Below are positions 6,807 to 14,489 of a stretch of 64,000 nucleotides of DNA, in pieces. A program made the translations under genes and the position numbers. Source of the stretch: a virus; the IMG/VR virus record IMGVR_UViG_3300044999_000022, positions 1 to 64,000 of that record. The stretch is one strand, 5' to 3'. Below the pieces are notes generated by a model, which made no database searches, was not told the DNA's origin, and saw only the letters and a list, made by a program, of their open reading frames with translations. The first letter of the stretch is position 1. Each line of letters opens with the position of its first letter.

Positions 6807-7025
6807 TCAGGGTAATGATGATCCACCTCCTTTCGAGGTCAGGAAGGACACGGTCCCCCGCTCAGGGTCACTGTGAATGGTAATGAGCAGCCCTAGCTTT
6901 TCCGCCTGATAGCGTAGCCGATGCGTAAGGCTGTTCATATCTTCGGGCTTAACCTCCCTTGCGGTCTGCCAATGTGCAGTGGCCGCCGAGAACTTCAACG
7001 GTTCGGTGAAATCTTCAACAGCCAC
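6807..7025 (-). CDS. 72-residue member of a small paralogous family
   Basis: GTG start with GGAGG four bases upstream. The helix LTHRLRYQAEKLGLLITIHS and strand RGTVSFL match the pattern found in the genes at 9165 and 11575 (Ser, helix, Ala, Gly-Leu, strand, turn, strand). First gene of the unit driven by the promoter at 7056..7085. Possibly nucleic-acid binding; not characterised. Confidence 0.75.
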   Translation of the reverse strand: MAVEDFTEPLKFSAATAHWQTAREVKPEDMNSLTHRLRYQAEKLGLLITIHSDPERGTVSFLTSKGGGSSLP

Positions 7026-7055
7026 TAGACCTCCGGGTCTTTTTTGTATACATTT

Positions 7056-7085
7056 ATTATATCATAAACCACCTTTCGTGGTCCA
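7056..7085 (-). promoter_or_regulatory. Promoter with extended -10
   Basis: Minus strand: TGGACC (7080..7085), 18-base spacer ending ATGA, TATAAT (7056..7061), giving TGATATAAT. It resembles the promoters at 12689, 12750 and 57237. It drives the gene at 7025 and probably the genes to about 2.2 kb. Confidence 0.7.
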
Positions 7086-7117
7086 GCGGGCCTCTGTGGA
7101 AATTTTTAGCTCGCGGG

Positions 7118-7267
7118 CTAGGGCTGTTCTAGATCACGGCCGTCTGGTTCCAGCGGTATATTCGGGTTTGGATCACACTTTAGGCAGACGACTTTGATGT
7201 TCGGGTCGTCTGACCGGGCGGCTAGCTCGACTCCGCATAGATAGCAGAAGCGCTTGTACCAGGACAT
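7118..7267 (-). CDS. 49-residue zinc-ribbon protein
   Basis: Starts MSWYKRFCYLCGVELAARSD four bases after the stop of the PolB-like gene and ends at 7118. Two CxxC pairs (CYLC at 8-11 and CLKC near 35-38) with 23 residues between them are a textbook zinc ribbon. Its ribosome site would lie within the upstream gene, so translation is probably coupled. Role unknown; the upstream PolB-like protein also ends in a cysteine cluster. Confidence 0.7.
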   Translation of the reverse strand: MSWYKRFCYLCGVELAARSDDPNIKVVCLKCDPNPNIPLEPDGRDLEQP

Positions 7268-7270
7268 ATG

Positions 7271-8674
7271 CTAATCCGACCAGCATAGTTCTTGATCTTC
7301 GGAACGGCGCTCGAGGTGATAGCCATCGCGGCAATAGATACATCGGTGGCGGCCTTCCTCGAATTGGAGCTTCCATGTTTTGGTATAGGCCTCCAGCCAG
7401 TTTGGGGCTACCGGATTAGCCCAGTTAACCTGGGTGCGCTTGGCCCGAACCCTGAGGGGGTCGTTTCGTACGGCGTCCCAGTCGATATCGGTGTAGCCGT
7501 TCGTACGACTCTTGAGGTTCGTCTTGAATACGCTCGTCTGGACGATGAGCAGGTAGTCGTGAACGGTCATCTTCCAGCTGCCTAGGATGCCGGAGAGGTC
7601 CAGGACGTCTGATATGTCGACGTTTGTATAGAACCCGTCTATGTACCAGCGAAAGACGATGCCGTAGCGCTCTACGGCTTTACGCATTGCGTCGAGGAGT
7701 TTTCGGCGCGTGACCGCTCTGCAGTACTTGCCTAGGCCTTCGTTGTGCCATTTCTCCGCGCTACGGTTATAGTCGCGGCGCTCGTAGCGAGAGACTTGAG
7801 CGAGCATCTTGCCGGGTAGGACCGTTTGGGTCACCTTGATGAGGTGAGCCGACGGGGTACCCGCCAAGTCGTGCCGGTATTGGTCAAGTCTACGAACGTA
7901 TTCCTTCAGGCCTTCATGCTGTACTTCATCGCCGAGCAGCGCTGATGCAAAGGCGCTAACTAGGTCGTACTCGTAGATCGGTCCTGGAATGTAGCCGCAG
8001 GCCACGGAACCCATGCATTGCGTAGGGCTAGCAGGTAGGTGGGGTGTAGGGACGTCAGGGATGCCGGTGATCTTCATGTCGTGGAGGAGCTGGTTAGCGA
8101 GGGACGAGTTCCGGAACCAGTTGTTCTGGAACGCGCGGAGACCGACAGATGCGAGGTCGGTACGTGCACGGTTCATGATCTCGACCAGGTCGGTCGTTCC
8201 GTACTGCGCGTAGGTGCGCTCAGCTGCCTGCATAAAGAACGGCCGGACATCGAAGATACGGTTGCTGTTGTAGCGTAGTTCACCTCCCGAGATGTAATGA
8301 TCGCTCTGCTTGGCGGGGTAGAGCCGTACCTTGCCCCAGGGGACGTGAAGCGGAACGCCGGCCGCGAAGAGCGCACGATCGCTCTCGTACGGGAGGTCGT
8401 TCGCTATCCCGTGGGCGACGGTATGCAGACCTCCGTAGGTAACCTGCCATGCGTTGGTGTCGTCAAAGTTCTCCAGCAATGGGATGAAGTCGCGCTGCCG
8501 GTGCTGGGACGCCTGCCAGTTGTCCCTGAGTTCTTGCTCGCGTGTGCGACCGCGGCGACGTTCTACAGCGCGTTGATTGTTCTGGAGGCGCTGTTCTTCT
8601 GGATCGGCGGTCGCTCTAGACGGTCTTGGTATCCATTCACTCGCCCGTTGCATCGAATCGTCCTCGTCGCTCAT
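7271..8674 (-). CDS. Family-B DNA polymerase-like (degenerate palm) protein
   Basis: 467 residues, not a clean match to anything I know. Three segments fall in PolB order: YEYDLVSAFASAL (235-247, motif A with Asp237); a basic helix CRAVTRRKLLDAMRKAVERY then FRWYIDGFYTNVD (341-353, motif C position, DGFYT in place of DTDS); and GSWKMTVHDYLLI (365-377), like the GxWKxE segment after motif C. An N-terminal charged region and a C-terminal CxxC...C cluster flank these. The second motif C aspartate is absent, so catalysis is doubtful unless another residue substitutes. It may act in replication initiation or as a structural relative. Confidence 0.5.
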   Translation of the reverse strand: MSDEDDSMQRASEWIPRPSRATADPEEQRLQNNQRAVERRRGRTREQELRDNWQASQHRQRDFIPLLENFDDTNAWQVTYGGLHTVAHGIANDLPYESDRALFAAGVPLHVPWGKVRLYPAKQSDHYISGGELRYNSNRIFDVRPFFMQAAERTYAQYGTTDLVEIMNRARTDLASVGLRAFQNNWFRNSSLANQLLHDMKITGIPDVPTPHLPASPTQCMGSVACGYIPGPIYEYDLVSAFASALLGDEVQHEGLKEYVRRLDQYRHDLAGTPSAHLIKVTQTVLPGKMLAQVSRYERRDYNRSAEKWHNEGLGKYCRAVTRRKLLDAMRKAVERYGIVFRWYIDGFYTNVDISDVLDLSGILGSWKMTVHDYLLIVQTSVFKTNLKSRTNGYTDIDWDAVRNDPLRVRAKRTQVNWANPVAPNWLEAYTKTWKLQFEEGRHRCIYCRDGYHLERRSEDQELCWSD

Positions 8675-8717
8675 GAGGAGTATGACCGCCCTTGAATAGC
8701 TTGTACATGACGCGCAT
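8637..8717 (-). CDS. Possible 26-residue small protein
   Basis: Begins MRVMYKLFKGGHTPHERRGR just after the stop of the 148-residue gene, with GAGGAGACCTGAC upstream, and overlaps the first 38 bases of the PolB-like gene. Basic. The good ribosome site may instead serve the PolB-like start, so this is only a candidate. Confidence 0.3.
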   Translation of the reverse strand: MRVMYKLFKGGHTPHERRGRFDATGE

Positions 8718-8718
8718 G

Positions 8719-9165
8719 TCAGGTCTCCTCATATGCGAAGTCCTCCGGGCGTTCTCGTTCGCGCGCTAGAGCGTGCCAGCGACGCTGAGCCTCCTCCCTC
8801 CTGACCCCTTGGGTGTCCCGTCGGTAATAAGCGTCCCAGAGAGCGGAGCGAGCCGCTGAAAAGTTCTCATACAACCGAAGACTCGGATCGGCGTTAGCCG
8901 CGCGCTCGAACTCGAGTTCGAAGTAGGGATCGTTATAGGCCTCTACGCTGCGCGCGCGCACGCGTTCCCGAACGATCGTACGCGATCGCCTGCGCACTTC
9001 GTCTCCGACGGGGCTGCCCGCGAGCCCCTCGTTCATAAGCTTTCGGAGTTCCTGTTGGGAGCGGTTGACGGTATGCCCGCGCTCGTCCGCCCGCCCGCCG
9101 TGGAGGCCTGCGTAGCGCCTGAGCAGGTATGCCCATTCGGCATCCGTTATGGGCTGATATGCCAC
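8719..9165 (-). CDS. 148-residue hypothetical protein, arginine-rich
   Basis: GTG start overlapping the upstream stop (TAGTG) with GGAAGGAC before it. Starts MAYQPITDAEWAYLLRRYAG. Largely helical with many Arg and Glu, and Trp and Tyr near the end (ARSALWDAYYRRDTQGVRRE). No family recognised. Confidence 0.7.
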   Translation of the reverse strand: MAYQPITDAEWAYLLRRYAGLHGGRADERGHTVNRSQQELRKLMNEGLAGSPVGDEVRRRSRTIVRERVRARSVEAYNDPYFELEFERAANADPSLRLYENFSAARSALWDAYYRRDTQGVRREEAQRRWHALARERERPEDFAYEET

Positions 9166-9377
9166 TAGTGGTCGTCCTTCCTGAACTGGAACTGTATAAT
9201 GTCGCCTCTGATGTGGACCGAGACCTTCATGCCGAGACGTCGGGCTCGTTGATAGACGTAGCAGCGAAAGCTGTGCGGGTCTCCGAAGAAGTCCTTACCG
9301 CGTTCTGCGTTCCAAACATCGCCGTCCGTAAGAGTCGACCAGTCATAAATCGGCGGTCTTCCTTGCTTCCGCCTCAT
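9165..9377 (-). CDS. 70-residue member of a small paralogous family
   Basis: Contains IYDWSTLTDGDVWNAERGKD followed by FRCYVYQRARRLGMKVSVHI and GDIIQFQF. The same order (W-T/D-G-xVW, helix, A-x-x-x-G, strand, strand) is in the gene at 11575, and the second half in 6807. The ATG directly follows the upstream stop (TGAATG). Function unknown. Confidence 0.75.
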   Translation of the reverse strand: MRRKQGRPPIYDWSTLTDGDVWNAERGKDFFGDPHSFRCYVYQRARRLGMKVSVHIRGDIIQFQFRKDDH

Positions 9378-9716
9378 TCACGCCAGATCTATGAGCGCTA
9401 CTTGGAGTCCGCGGGAGCCGCTGAGCCAGAAACGGCTGACATAGTGGAGCTCGATCGTCTCGGCCATCACGAACGGCCCGAACGTCATGACTGTCTTGGG
9501 GGGCATGAGTGAGGTCATGGTAGTACGATCGCCCGTCAGGAGATGGATGTCGAAGCGAATTGTGCGATGGCCTCTCTTTAGAGTGTTCTTGACGTATACG
9601 ATAGTGCTCAGCCTGGGGTCCCAGACTTCGTCGCCTTCTCTAGAAGCGGGCTTCATGATGTCGTTGATGTCGGTGGCGCTGTTGGGAGGTGGACTGTATG
9701 CCCTGAGGACTGTCAT
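9378..9716 (-). CDS. 112-residue hypothetical protein
   Basis: ATG with GAAAGGACGGCC upstream, overlapping the stop of the small membrane peptide (ATGA). Starts MTVLRAYSPPPNSATDINDI. The rest is beta-rich (RTIRFDIHLLTGDRTTMTSL, then TIELHYVSRFWLSG). No family recognised. Confidence 0.7.
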   Translation of the reverse strand: MTVLRAYSPPPNSATDINDIMKPASREGDEVWDPRLSTIVYVKNTLKRGHRTIRFDIHLLTGDRTTMTSLMPPKTVMTFGPFVMAETIELHYVSRFWLSGSRGLQVALIDLA

Positions 9717-9811
9717 GGCCGTCCTTTCATATATCCATGGCAGAGAATGGCTCCGCAACCTAGGCCGCCGATGAATGAAATGCAGCACGCGAGCCAGATG
9801 CCGAAGTCCAT
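9713..9811 (-). CDS. 32-residue membrane peptide
   Basis: Starts MDFGIWLACCISFIGGLGCG: a single hydrophobic helix with four cysteines and a basic tail (KGRP). It sits exactly between the RecA-like gene (ATG two bases after its stop) and the next gene (stop overlaps its ATG). Only the coupled layout and the membrane-like composition support it. Confidence 0.55.
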   Translation of the reverse strand: MDFGIWLACCISFIGGLGCGAILCHGYMKGRP

Positions 9812-9813
9812 GT

Positions 9814-10746
9814 TTATGCTGCCGGCCTTTCGATGAATGGTGTCATCGCTATCCGATGTGTTTTGGCATTGTAATAGACTCGTTTTTCAGTGAAGTCGGA
9901 CTCTAGCCGTCCGGTGGCGCTGAAGTAGCGGGCGTCTGGGTCGATGTCTCCGCGCTCTTCGTCGGATGCATCCTCGAGCTTATGTCGACCGAGGCGGTAC
10001 GACCAAAGAACGTCAGGCGCATCTCCAAAGACACTACTTCCCCGGGCTCGCCACTGGCTGCCATGACCTGTATGGTGGACAAGCAGAGTTTCGCTGAGAT
10101 GTGCCTCGTCTGATAGGGCGTTGACGGCTTCAACAATTGCTCCTCCTCCGTCGCTGGAGTTCCGGTTTTCGTCGAGTCCGAATGATCGAAGCAGGGGGCC
10201 GAGCGGATCGAGGACGAGGATGGCGGCGTTGAGGTCACCAAGTTGAGCCGCGATGCGGGACCGGATCGCATCGTTGACAATATTGAACTGACGAGCTCGT
10301 CCACGAAGGTTGTGGATGTAGACATTCGGGAACCCTCCGAAAGGGCGTGCGTAGTATTGTTGGGTACGCTCATCTACCTCGAAGTTGCAGTGGACAATGG
10401 TTTGGTCACTGTCTATCGGAGTGACATGCGCGCTTAGGAATGGCTCGCCCGTCTTTAGGCAGCGAATGATGTTCTGGACAAGAGTACTCTTGCCAGTCTT
10501 ACGGTAGGCCGCCAGGAGCGCAGTTCCTCCCGTAGGCCAGAGGCTATCGATGCGGTACTGGGGAGTTGTGTACTCGACGGCGAGGAATTGCTCGTATGAC
10601 ATCGGCGGGCCCAGACAGAAGTCCTCGTCGGCGGTCATCTCTGCCAGGCGTTCATTGCCGCGGCGTTGCCCTAGGGAGCGCTCGAGGTATTGCTGGGCGT
10701 GTTGGGATATGCGCCGCTGGTCGACTTGCAGTGGATTGTCACTCAT
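9814..10746 (-). CDS. RecA-like (AAA_25/RepA-type) ATPase
   Basis: 310 residues. Walker A is YRKTGKSTLV (81-90) after a beta strand (GGTALLAA), and Walker B is AAILVLDPLG with Asp180. HHTGHGSQWRARGSS has the conserved His-Thr-Gly and later arginine region of RepA/DnaB-like hexameric helicases. Probably the replicative helicase or a recombination ATPase. It is encoded in the same leftward unit as the PolB-like protein. The ATG overlaps the upstream stop (ATGAGTGA). Confidence 0.8.
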   Translation of the reverse strand: MSDNPLQVDQRRISQHAQQYLERSLGQRRGNERLAEMTADEDFCLGPPMSYEQFLAVEYTTPQYRIDSLWPTGGTALLAAYRKTGKSTLVQNIIRCLKTGEPFLSAHVTPIDSDQTIVHCNFEVDERTQQYYARPFGGFPNVYIHNLRGRARQFNIVNDAIRSRIAAQLGDLNAAILVLDPLGPLLRSFGLDENRNSSDGGGAIVEAVNALSDEAHLSETLLVHHTGHGSQWRARGSSVFGDAPDVLWSYRLGRHKLEDASDEERGDIDPDARYFSATGRLESDFTEKRVYYNAKTHRIAMTPFIERPAA

Positions 10747-11098
10747 AGTTCTTTGCTCCGCAGCGCGGCCACATGCATTTGCCTGAAACCGAGAATACGT
10801 GATCGTGACTCAAGGGCTGATAGGCAGCGTCCGTATAGCGTGTTGATGGGGGCTGCTTAGCCTTCCACTCGGCGGATTCCTTCTCGAATAGGGCTTCTTT
10901 GACGTATCGCTCGGCTTCGCCGCACTGGTCGAAGCCGGCCAGCTGCGCGATATTCGCTACCGGCAATGCGTCCTCGTAGGACCAGAACCCGGATCCCCAG
11001 TCCATCGAGCCGATGACCAGGTCGTAGAGCGCTTGGACGCCTTCGGTGACGTCCTCCTGCGTACCGTCATCCGCATGGAATACGAACTTGCCCCTCAT
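10739..11098 (-). CDS. 119-residue protein with C-terminal zinc motif
   Basis: Starts MRGKFVFHADDGTQEDVTEG, overlapping the upstream stop (AAATGA). A central helical region contains Trp-rich WGSGFWSYED. The end, HDHVFSVSGKCMWPRCGA, gives His and Cys ligands for one zinc. No family recognised. Confidence 0.7.
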   Translation of the reverse strand: MRGKFVFHADDGTQEDVTEGVQALYDLVIGSMDWGSGFWSYEDALPVANIAQLAGFDQCGEAERYVKEALFEKESAEWKAKQPPSTRYTDAAYQPLSHDHVFSVSGKCMWPRCGAKNYE

Positions 11099-11430
11099 TT
11101 GAGCGAGTCCAGCGAGTGTAGGATCGCGGTTGTAGCGTCTTCTCGGGCTTGAGTGGAAACTTGCTCTTCTGCGTCTGCAAGCGATCTGGTAAGGGTATTG
11201 AAGACCATTGCGCGACGAAGCTGCTTTGGGTCATTGATCTTCATGGGATGGTCCGCCTTGTGGTGGAGGCGTAGCCAAGCAGCTCGGCGCTCTACGGTTA
11301 GCGCGTCGTTGATTGTTAGGTCGGTCTCGGGGAACTTGTGAACGTAATCACATCTGCCGATCGGACACTTGACGGTCACGAACCCTCGAGGCTGCGCGAA
11401 ATGTTCCCTCTTTGGCAGATAACCTGACAT
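11095..11430 (-). CDS. 111-residue C2H2-like zinc protein
   Basis: ATG with GGAGGCACCGCC upstream. VKCPIGRCDYVHKFPETD gives C-x4-C, and RLHHKADHP further on gives histidines. The C-terminal third is helical. The gene starts inside the end of the neighbouring zinc-finger gene, and the two may be distant relatives. Probably nucleic-acid or protein binding. Confidence 0.7.
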   Translation of the reverse strand: MSGYLPKREHFAQPRGFVTVKCPIGRCDYVHKFPETDLTINDALTVERRAAWLRLHHKADHPMKINDPKQLRRAMVFNTLTRSLADAEEQVSTQAREDATTAILHSLDSLK

Positions 11431-11578
11431 GGCGGTGCCTCCAGTGGCGGCGGTAGCGCTTGGCCCGACGAGTCTTGAACTTGCAGTCCGTCTCGAGGCA
11501 GTATAGGTAGGTACCTCCACGTTTGGCGTGCGTCAGGATGAACTCGTTGACGGAGGCTTGGGCATAGTCAGGCTTCAT
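11348..11578 (-). CDS. 76-residue basic protein with a C2H2 zinc finger
   Basis: YCLETDCKFKTRRAKRYRRH fits C-x4-C-x12-H, followed by a second His two or four residues on. That is a classical C2H2 spacing, with an arginine-rich helix that would suit DNA or RNA. The ATG overlaps the upstream stop (TCATGA) after GGAGACATC. The last ~27 residues overlap the next gene and look unconserved. Confidence 0.7.
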   Translation of the reverse strand: MKPDYAQASVNEFILTHAKRGGTYLYCLETDCKFKTRRAKRYRRHWRHRHVRLSAKEGTFRAASRVRDRQVSDRQM

Positions 11579-11901
11579 GATGTCTCCACTCCCGTTCCAT
11601 TACACTCGTTACAGTCGTCGACTCTTGGAGCCGTCTCGTCGTATTCCTTCTTACCCGTGCCATCACATCCGGGGCAGGGGGGCTCGTAGAACCGGAACTC
11701 TACGATCCCTTTCTCGGGTGACCCGGTCTCGACGCAGAGTCCTTGGTGGCGTGCTCGCTGATGTAGGGCGGTCTGGAAGCTAGCGACGCTAACTGTAAAG
11801 TCGCTGCCTTGAACCGCACGCCAAACGGCGCCGTCGGTCCATTTCTCCCAGTTGTAGAACTTGCGTCGTCTAGGTCTGGCAGCTTCGAGGCGTTCAGCCA
11901 T
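11575..11901 (-). CDS. Small-family protein with two DnaJ-type zinc knuckles
   Basis: 108 residues. The N-terminal 75 residues carry the family pattern (FYNWEKWTDGAVWRAVQGSD, then FQTALHQRARHQGLCVETGS, then GIVEFRFYE). The C-terminus adds CPGCDGTG and CNECNGTG, the CxxCxGxG repeats of DnaJ. GGAGATCTT precedes the ATG. It starts within the open reading frame of the upstream gene. Confidence 0.8.
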   Translation of the reverse strand: MAERLEAARPRRRKFYNWEKWTDGAVWRAVQGSDFTVSVASFQTALHQRARHQGLCVETGSPEKGIVEFRFYEPPCPGCDGTGKKEYDETAPRVDDCNECNGTGVETS

Positions 11902-12479
11902 AAGATCTCCATAAGGACGAAAATGAGCATGACGGCGATAACGGCGATTATGGATGCGACTGCGATCGCGGCTGGCGTGTCTAGTTGGAACCGTCGGTGC
12001 TTAACCGGCTTGGGAAGCTCGGGCTGTACGGCTTGCAACTGCGCGCAGTAGTCGCAGAGGTGACTTGTTGGATCGGCTGGCGGTACCGCTAGCCCGCAGT
12101 TCTTGCAGACGTCGGCGTCGAGCTCTCGCTGGAGGCCAGCTGGGGTCGGTTCTGGCAGACTTGAGAGCGTACCGGTTCCTGTCAGGGCGGCTTGCTCGCC
12201 CGCATAGTTGTACGGCTTGCTGCCCACCCGGCCTATCACAGTCTGCCCGCCGGGTAGCTGTATGAGTATACAGCCGCACGGGTTCATGACGTAGCCGCCA
12301 TTCCGGTTGGGATGCCCGCCGGTTACTAGTTGTCCACAGTTAGTACAGCGGGGTTCGCAGCCGGGACTGAAGGAGACGACTGTACTCTCGCCGCTCCCGC
12401 CTCCCCCGCCGCCGTATGCGTGTGAAGGAACTGCGCCATGTGAGGTGGGTACCGTCCATTGAGCGTGTGCGTGGTTCAT
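11700..12479 (-). CDS. Zinc-ribbon membrane protein with overlong open 3' end
   Basis: 259 codons open. Residues 1-195 look real: a Gly-rich N-terminus, CTNCGQLVTGG and CGC, then CKNCGLAVPPADPTSHLCDY as a zinc ribbon, then a membrane helix AIAVASIIAVIAVMLIFVLM. The last ~65 codons run through the first two thirds of the next gene and look unconserved, so a stop may have been lost or the overlap is genuine. The ATG overlaps the upstream stop (TTATGA). Confidence 0.7.
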   Translation of the reverse strand: MNHAHAQWTVPTSHGAVPSHAYGGGGGGSGESTVVSFSPGCEPRCTNCGQLVTGGHPNRNGGYVMNPCGCILIQLPGGQTVIGRVGSKPYNYAGEQAALTGTGTLSSLPEPTPAGLQRELDADVCKNCGLAVPPADPTSHLCDYCAQLQAVQPELPKPVKHRRFQLDTPAAIAVASIIAVIAVMLIFVLMEILWLNASKLPDLDDASSTTGRNGPTAPFGVRFKAATLQLASLASRPPYISEHATKDSASRPGHPRKGS

Positions 12480-12655
12480 AACTCGACTTCATGGTCTGCT
12501 GGAGTTGAGTCGGTCCAGTTGAGGTGCTGGATGGTAGCCGACTTCATCTCCATCTTGTCCGTAAAGACTGCGGCGGTCCAGCGTTGCATGTCATGTTCGG
12601 CCGCCTCGGCGTCGACATATATGTACTCGATGAGACGTAGTACTCGTACGGTCAT
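12476..12655 (-). CDS. 59-residue hypothetical protein, first gene of left unit
   Basis: Start set by AAGGAGGTCCGA before ATG; MTVRVLRLIEYIYVDAEAAE begins the protein. Short beta-helix-beta outline with an acidic end. It is the first gene after the promoter at 12689..12718. Not recognised. Confidence 0.75.
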   Translation of the reverse strand: MTVRVLRLIEYIYVDAEAAEHDMQRWTAAVFTDKMEMKSATIQHLNWTDSTPADHEVEL

Positions 12656-12688
12656 TCGGACCTCCTTCAACACTTTTCTGTATACTTA

Positions 12689-12718
12689 ATTATATCATGG
12701 GACATAGTGTGCCTTCAA
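12689..12718 (-). promoter_or_regulatory. Leftward promoter with extended -10
   Basis: Minus strand: TTGAAG (12713..12718), 18-base spacer ending CATGA, TATAAT (12689..12694), so TGATATAAT. It is followed by TAAGTATAC, nearly the same as the promoter at 7056. It drives the leftward genes from 12655. Confidence 0.75.
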
Positions 12719-12749
12719 GCTATCCCAAGAAAGTTTATAGTATTTTCTA

Positions 12750-12779
12750 GGGACTTCGATCGTTCTCCTATGGTATACT
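12750..12779 (+). promoter_or_regulatory. Rightward late-gene promoter
   Basis: GGGACT (12750..12755), 18-base spacer ending TATGG, TATACT (12774..12779), with TG at the extended -10 position. Together with 12689 it makes a divergent promoter pair. It lies 24 bases before the terminase start. The -35 is weak by sigma70 standards. Confidence 0.65.
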
Positions 12780-12790
12780 TAAGCTATACC
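12772..12790. promoter_or_regulatory. Dyad overlapping the late promoter
   Basis: GGTATACTTAAGCTATACC: half-sites GGTATA and TATACC are perfect inverted repeats separated by seven bases, covering the -10. The leftward promoter carries a related GATATA...GTATAC dyad. A repressor or activator site is plausible; no regulator is assigned. Confidence 0.45.
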
Positions 12791-12803
12791 GGGAGGTTCA
12801 TTA

Positions 12804-14489
12804 GTGGAACGAGCGGGCTATTTCTTCGAAGACGACCCGCGCTTTGGCAAGGAAGAAGCCGATGAGCCCCTGGAGTATCCCGACGTCCTGCTCGGGCTGA
12901 TTGCCAAGCCGTCAGGACCGCGCTGGTTCCGACAGTTGCTGTCTCAGCTTGATCGTGCGGCGCTTGCGTCCGACGATCCTCATGATCGACTTGTACTGAC
13001 CAAGAATGACCCACTACTGTTCGCGCTGGTCTACTTGATCCACCACTTGTACTCACCAGAGACGAAAAACCGGATCTCGTTTGCGGAGTTTCACCTTGAC
13101 ATCATCGAATGTGCCAAGCAGTGGACCCAGCGACCGCGAGAGCCACGAGATGCTCGTGACTCATATGTCGCTCCTCGAGGCGTTGGAAAATCAACGTGGC
13201 TATTCACTATACTTCCTATCTGGGCCGCAGCTCACGGACACGTCAAATTCATCGCAGCGTTCTCGGACAGTGGTGATCAGTCCAAAAACCACTTGGCAAC
13301 GATTCGAACTGAGTTTGATACGAACGATCTGCTCGCGCAAGATTTTCCCGAGCTTTGTACGGCAAAGATCCGCCGACCGGGCGGGCCGATGGGCAAGAAA
13401 CTTGTTAGTCAGCGAGTCGACAAGATCGAGCAGGCCAATGGGTTCGTCATGCTTGCAAAGGGCTCTGGAGCAGCCGCTCGCGGAATGAAGGTCGGCAAGA
13501 TGCGCCCCGACCTTATCATCCTCGACGACATCGAGCCCGGCGAGGAGAAGTATTCCGGCGCGGTCATGGAGTTCCGGCTTAGGTGGATGCTAGAGACAGT
13601 GTTCCACCTAAACGAGTACGCTCGGGTCATTATCGTAGGAACCGTGACCGCGCCGGGGTCCATCATGCACCAGTTGGTCGAATCCGTACTGCACCCGATG
13701 GAGGACACGCCGGGCTGGATCGCCTCCCAGAGGATTCACGTCCACTACTACGCGCCGATCCTGATCAACGACGACGGTACTGAGCGTTCATGCTGGCCGG
13801 GTAAGTGGTCGATTGCGTACTTGAAGTCCATCGAGCACACGAAAGAGTACAAGAAGGAGTTCGAGAACCAGCCGATCTCGCTCCGTGGTAATTACTGGAC
13901 GATGGACGACTTCGTCTACATGGACCTCCCGACCGTGTTCGACGCACTTTGTCTGGACCCGGCAGTGACCTCGCACCGGGGTTCTCACGATACCGGTCTG
14001 GCGATCCTTGGGCTTCATCCTGGATCTGAGCAGCACGGGAGGTGTGTAGTTGTCAAGTACGCAACTCGGCTGCACCTGCCCCCGGCCGAGCTACGTCGGT
14101 CAGTACTGTGGTACCTAGAGCAGTGGCCCGAAGTCGGCGTCGTGTTTATCGAGACCAACCAGGGACGCGACCTGTGGATCGAAGTCATGCACGACCTTCC
14201 GGTGAGGGTCATCCAGACCTGGAGTTCGCCTCCGAAGCCGGTACGCCTATCGCGCTTGCTGAATTCGTACCAGCGCGGCTGGGTCGTGCATCAGAAGCCG
14301 TTGCCCCGTCTCGAACAAGAACAATGCGCGTACGAAGGCGTGGGTCCGCAGTCAGAAGAGCCGGACATCATTGACGGCGTCGAGATTGGGGCACGGCAGT
14401 TCATCAAGGGCCCGCTGCCGCGGCCTACTGGCGGTACGTTCAGTTACGCGCGTCGAAGCCCGCTTCCGCATGAGGAGGCGTTCGATTGA
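12804..14489 (+). CDS. terL: Terminase large subunit
   Basis: 561 residues from a GTG with GGGAGG seven bases upstream. The ATPase has Walker A GVGKST in APRGVGKSTWLFTILPIWAA and Walker B LIILDDIEPGEE. The C-terminal half carries nuclease-type acidic positions (LDPAVTSHRG, then VVFIETNQGRDL, then DIIDGVEIGARQF). It packages DNA into the prohead by ATP hydrolysis and cuts the concatemer. First gene of the rightward unit. No small terminase was recognised; one of the small genes nearby could serve. Confidence 0.93.
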   Translation: MERAGYFFEDDPRFGKEEADEPLEYPDVLLGLIAKPSGPRWFRQLLSQLDRAALASDDPHDRLVLTKNDPLLFALVYLIHHLYSPETKNRISFAEFHLDIIECAKQWTQRPREPRDARDSYVAPRGVGKSTWLFTILPIWAAAHGHVKFIAAFSDSGDQSKNHLATIRTEFDTNDLLAQDFPELCTAKIRRPGGPMGKKLVSQRVDKIEQANGFVMLAKGSGAAARGMKVGKMRPDLIILDDIEPGEEKYSGAVMEFRLRWMLETVFHLNEYARVIIVGTVTAPGSIMHQLVESVLHPMEDTPGWIASQRIHVHYYAPILINDDGTERSCWPGKWSIAYLKSIEHTKEYKKEFENQPISLRGNYWTMDDFVYMDLPTVFDALCLDPAVTSHRGSHDTGLAILGLHPGSEQHGRCVVVKYATRLHLPPAELRRSVLWYLEQWPEVGVVFIETNQGRDLWIEVMHDLPVRVIQTWSSPPKPVRLSRLLNSYQRGWVVHQKPLPRLEQEQCAYEGVGPQSEEPDIIDGVEIGARQFIKGPLPRPTGGTFSYARRSPLPHEEAFD

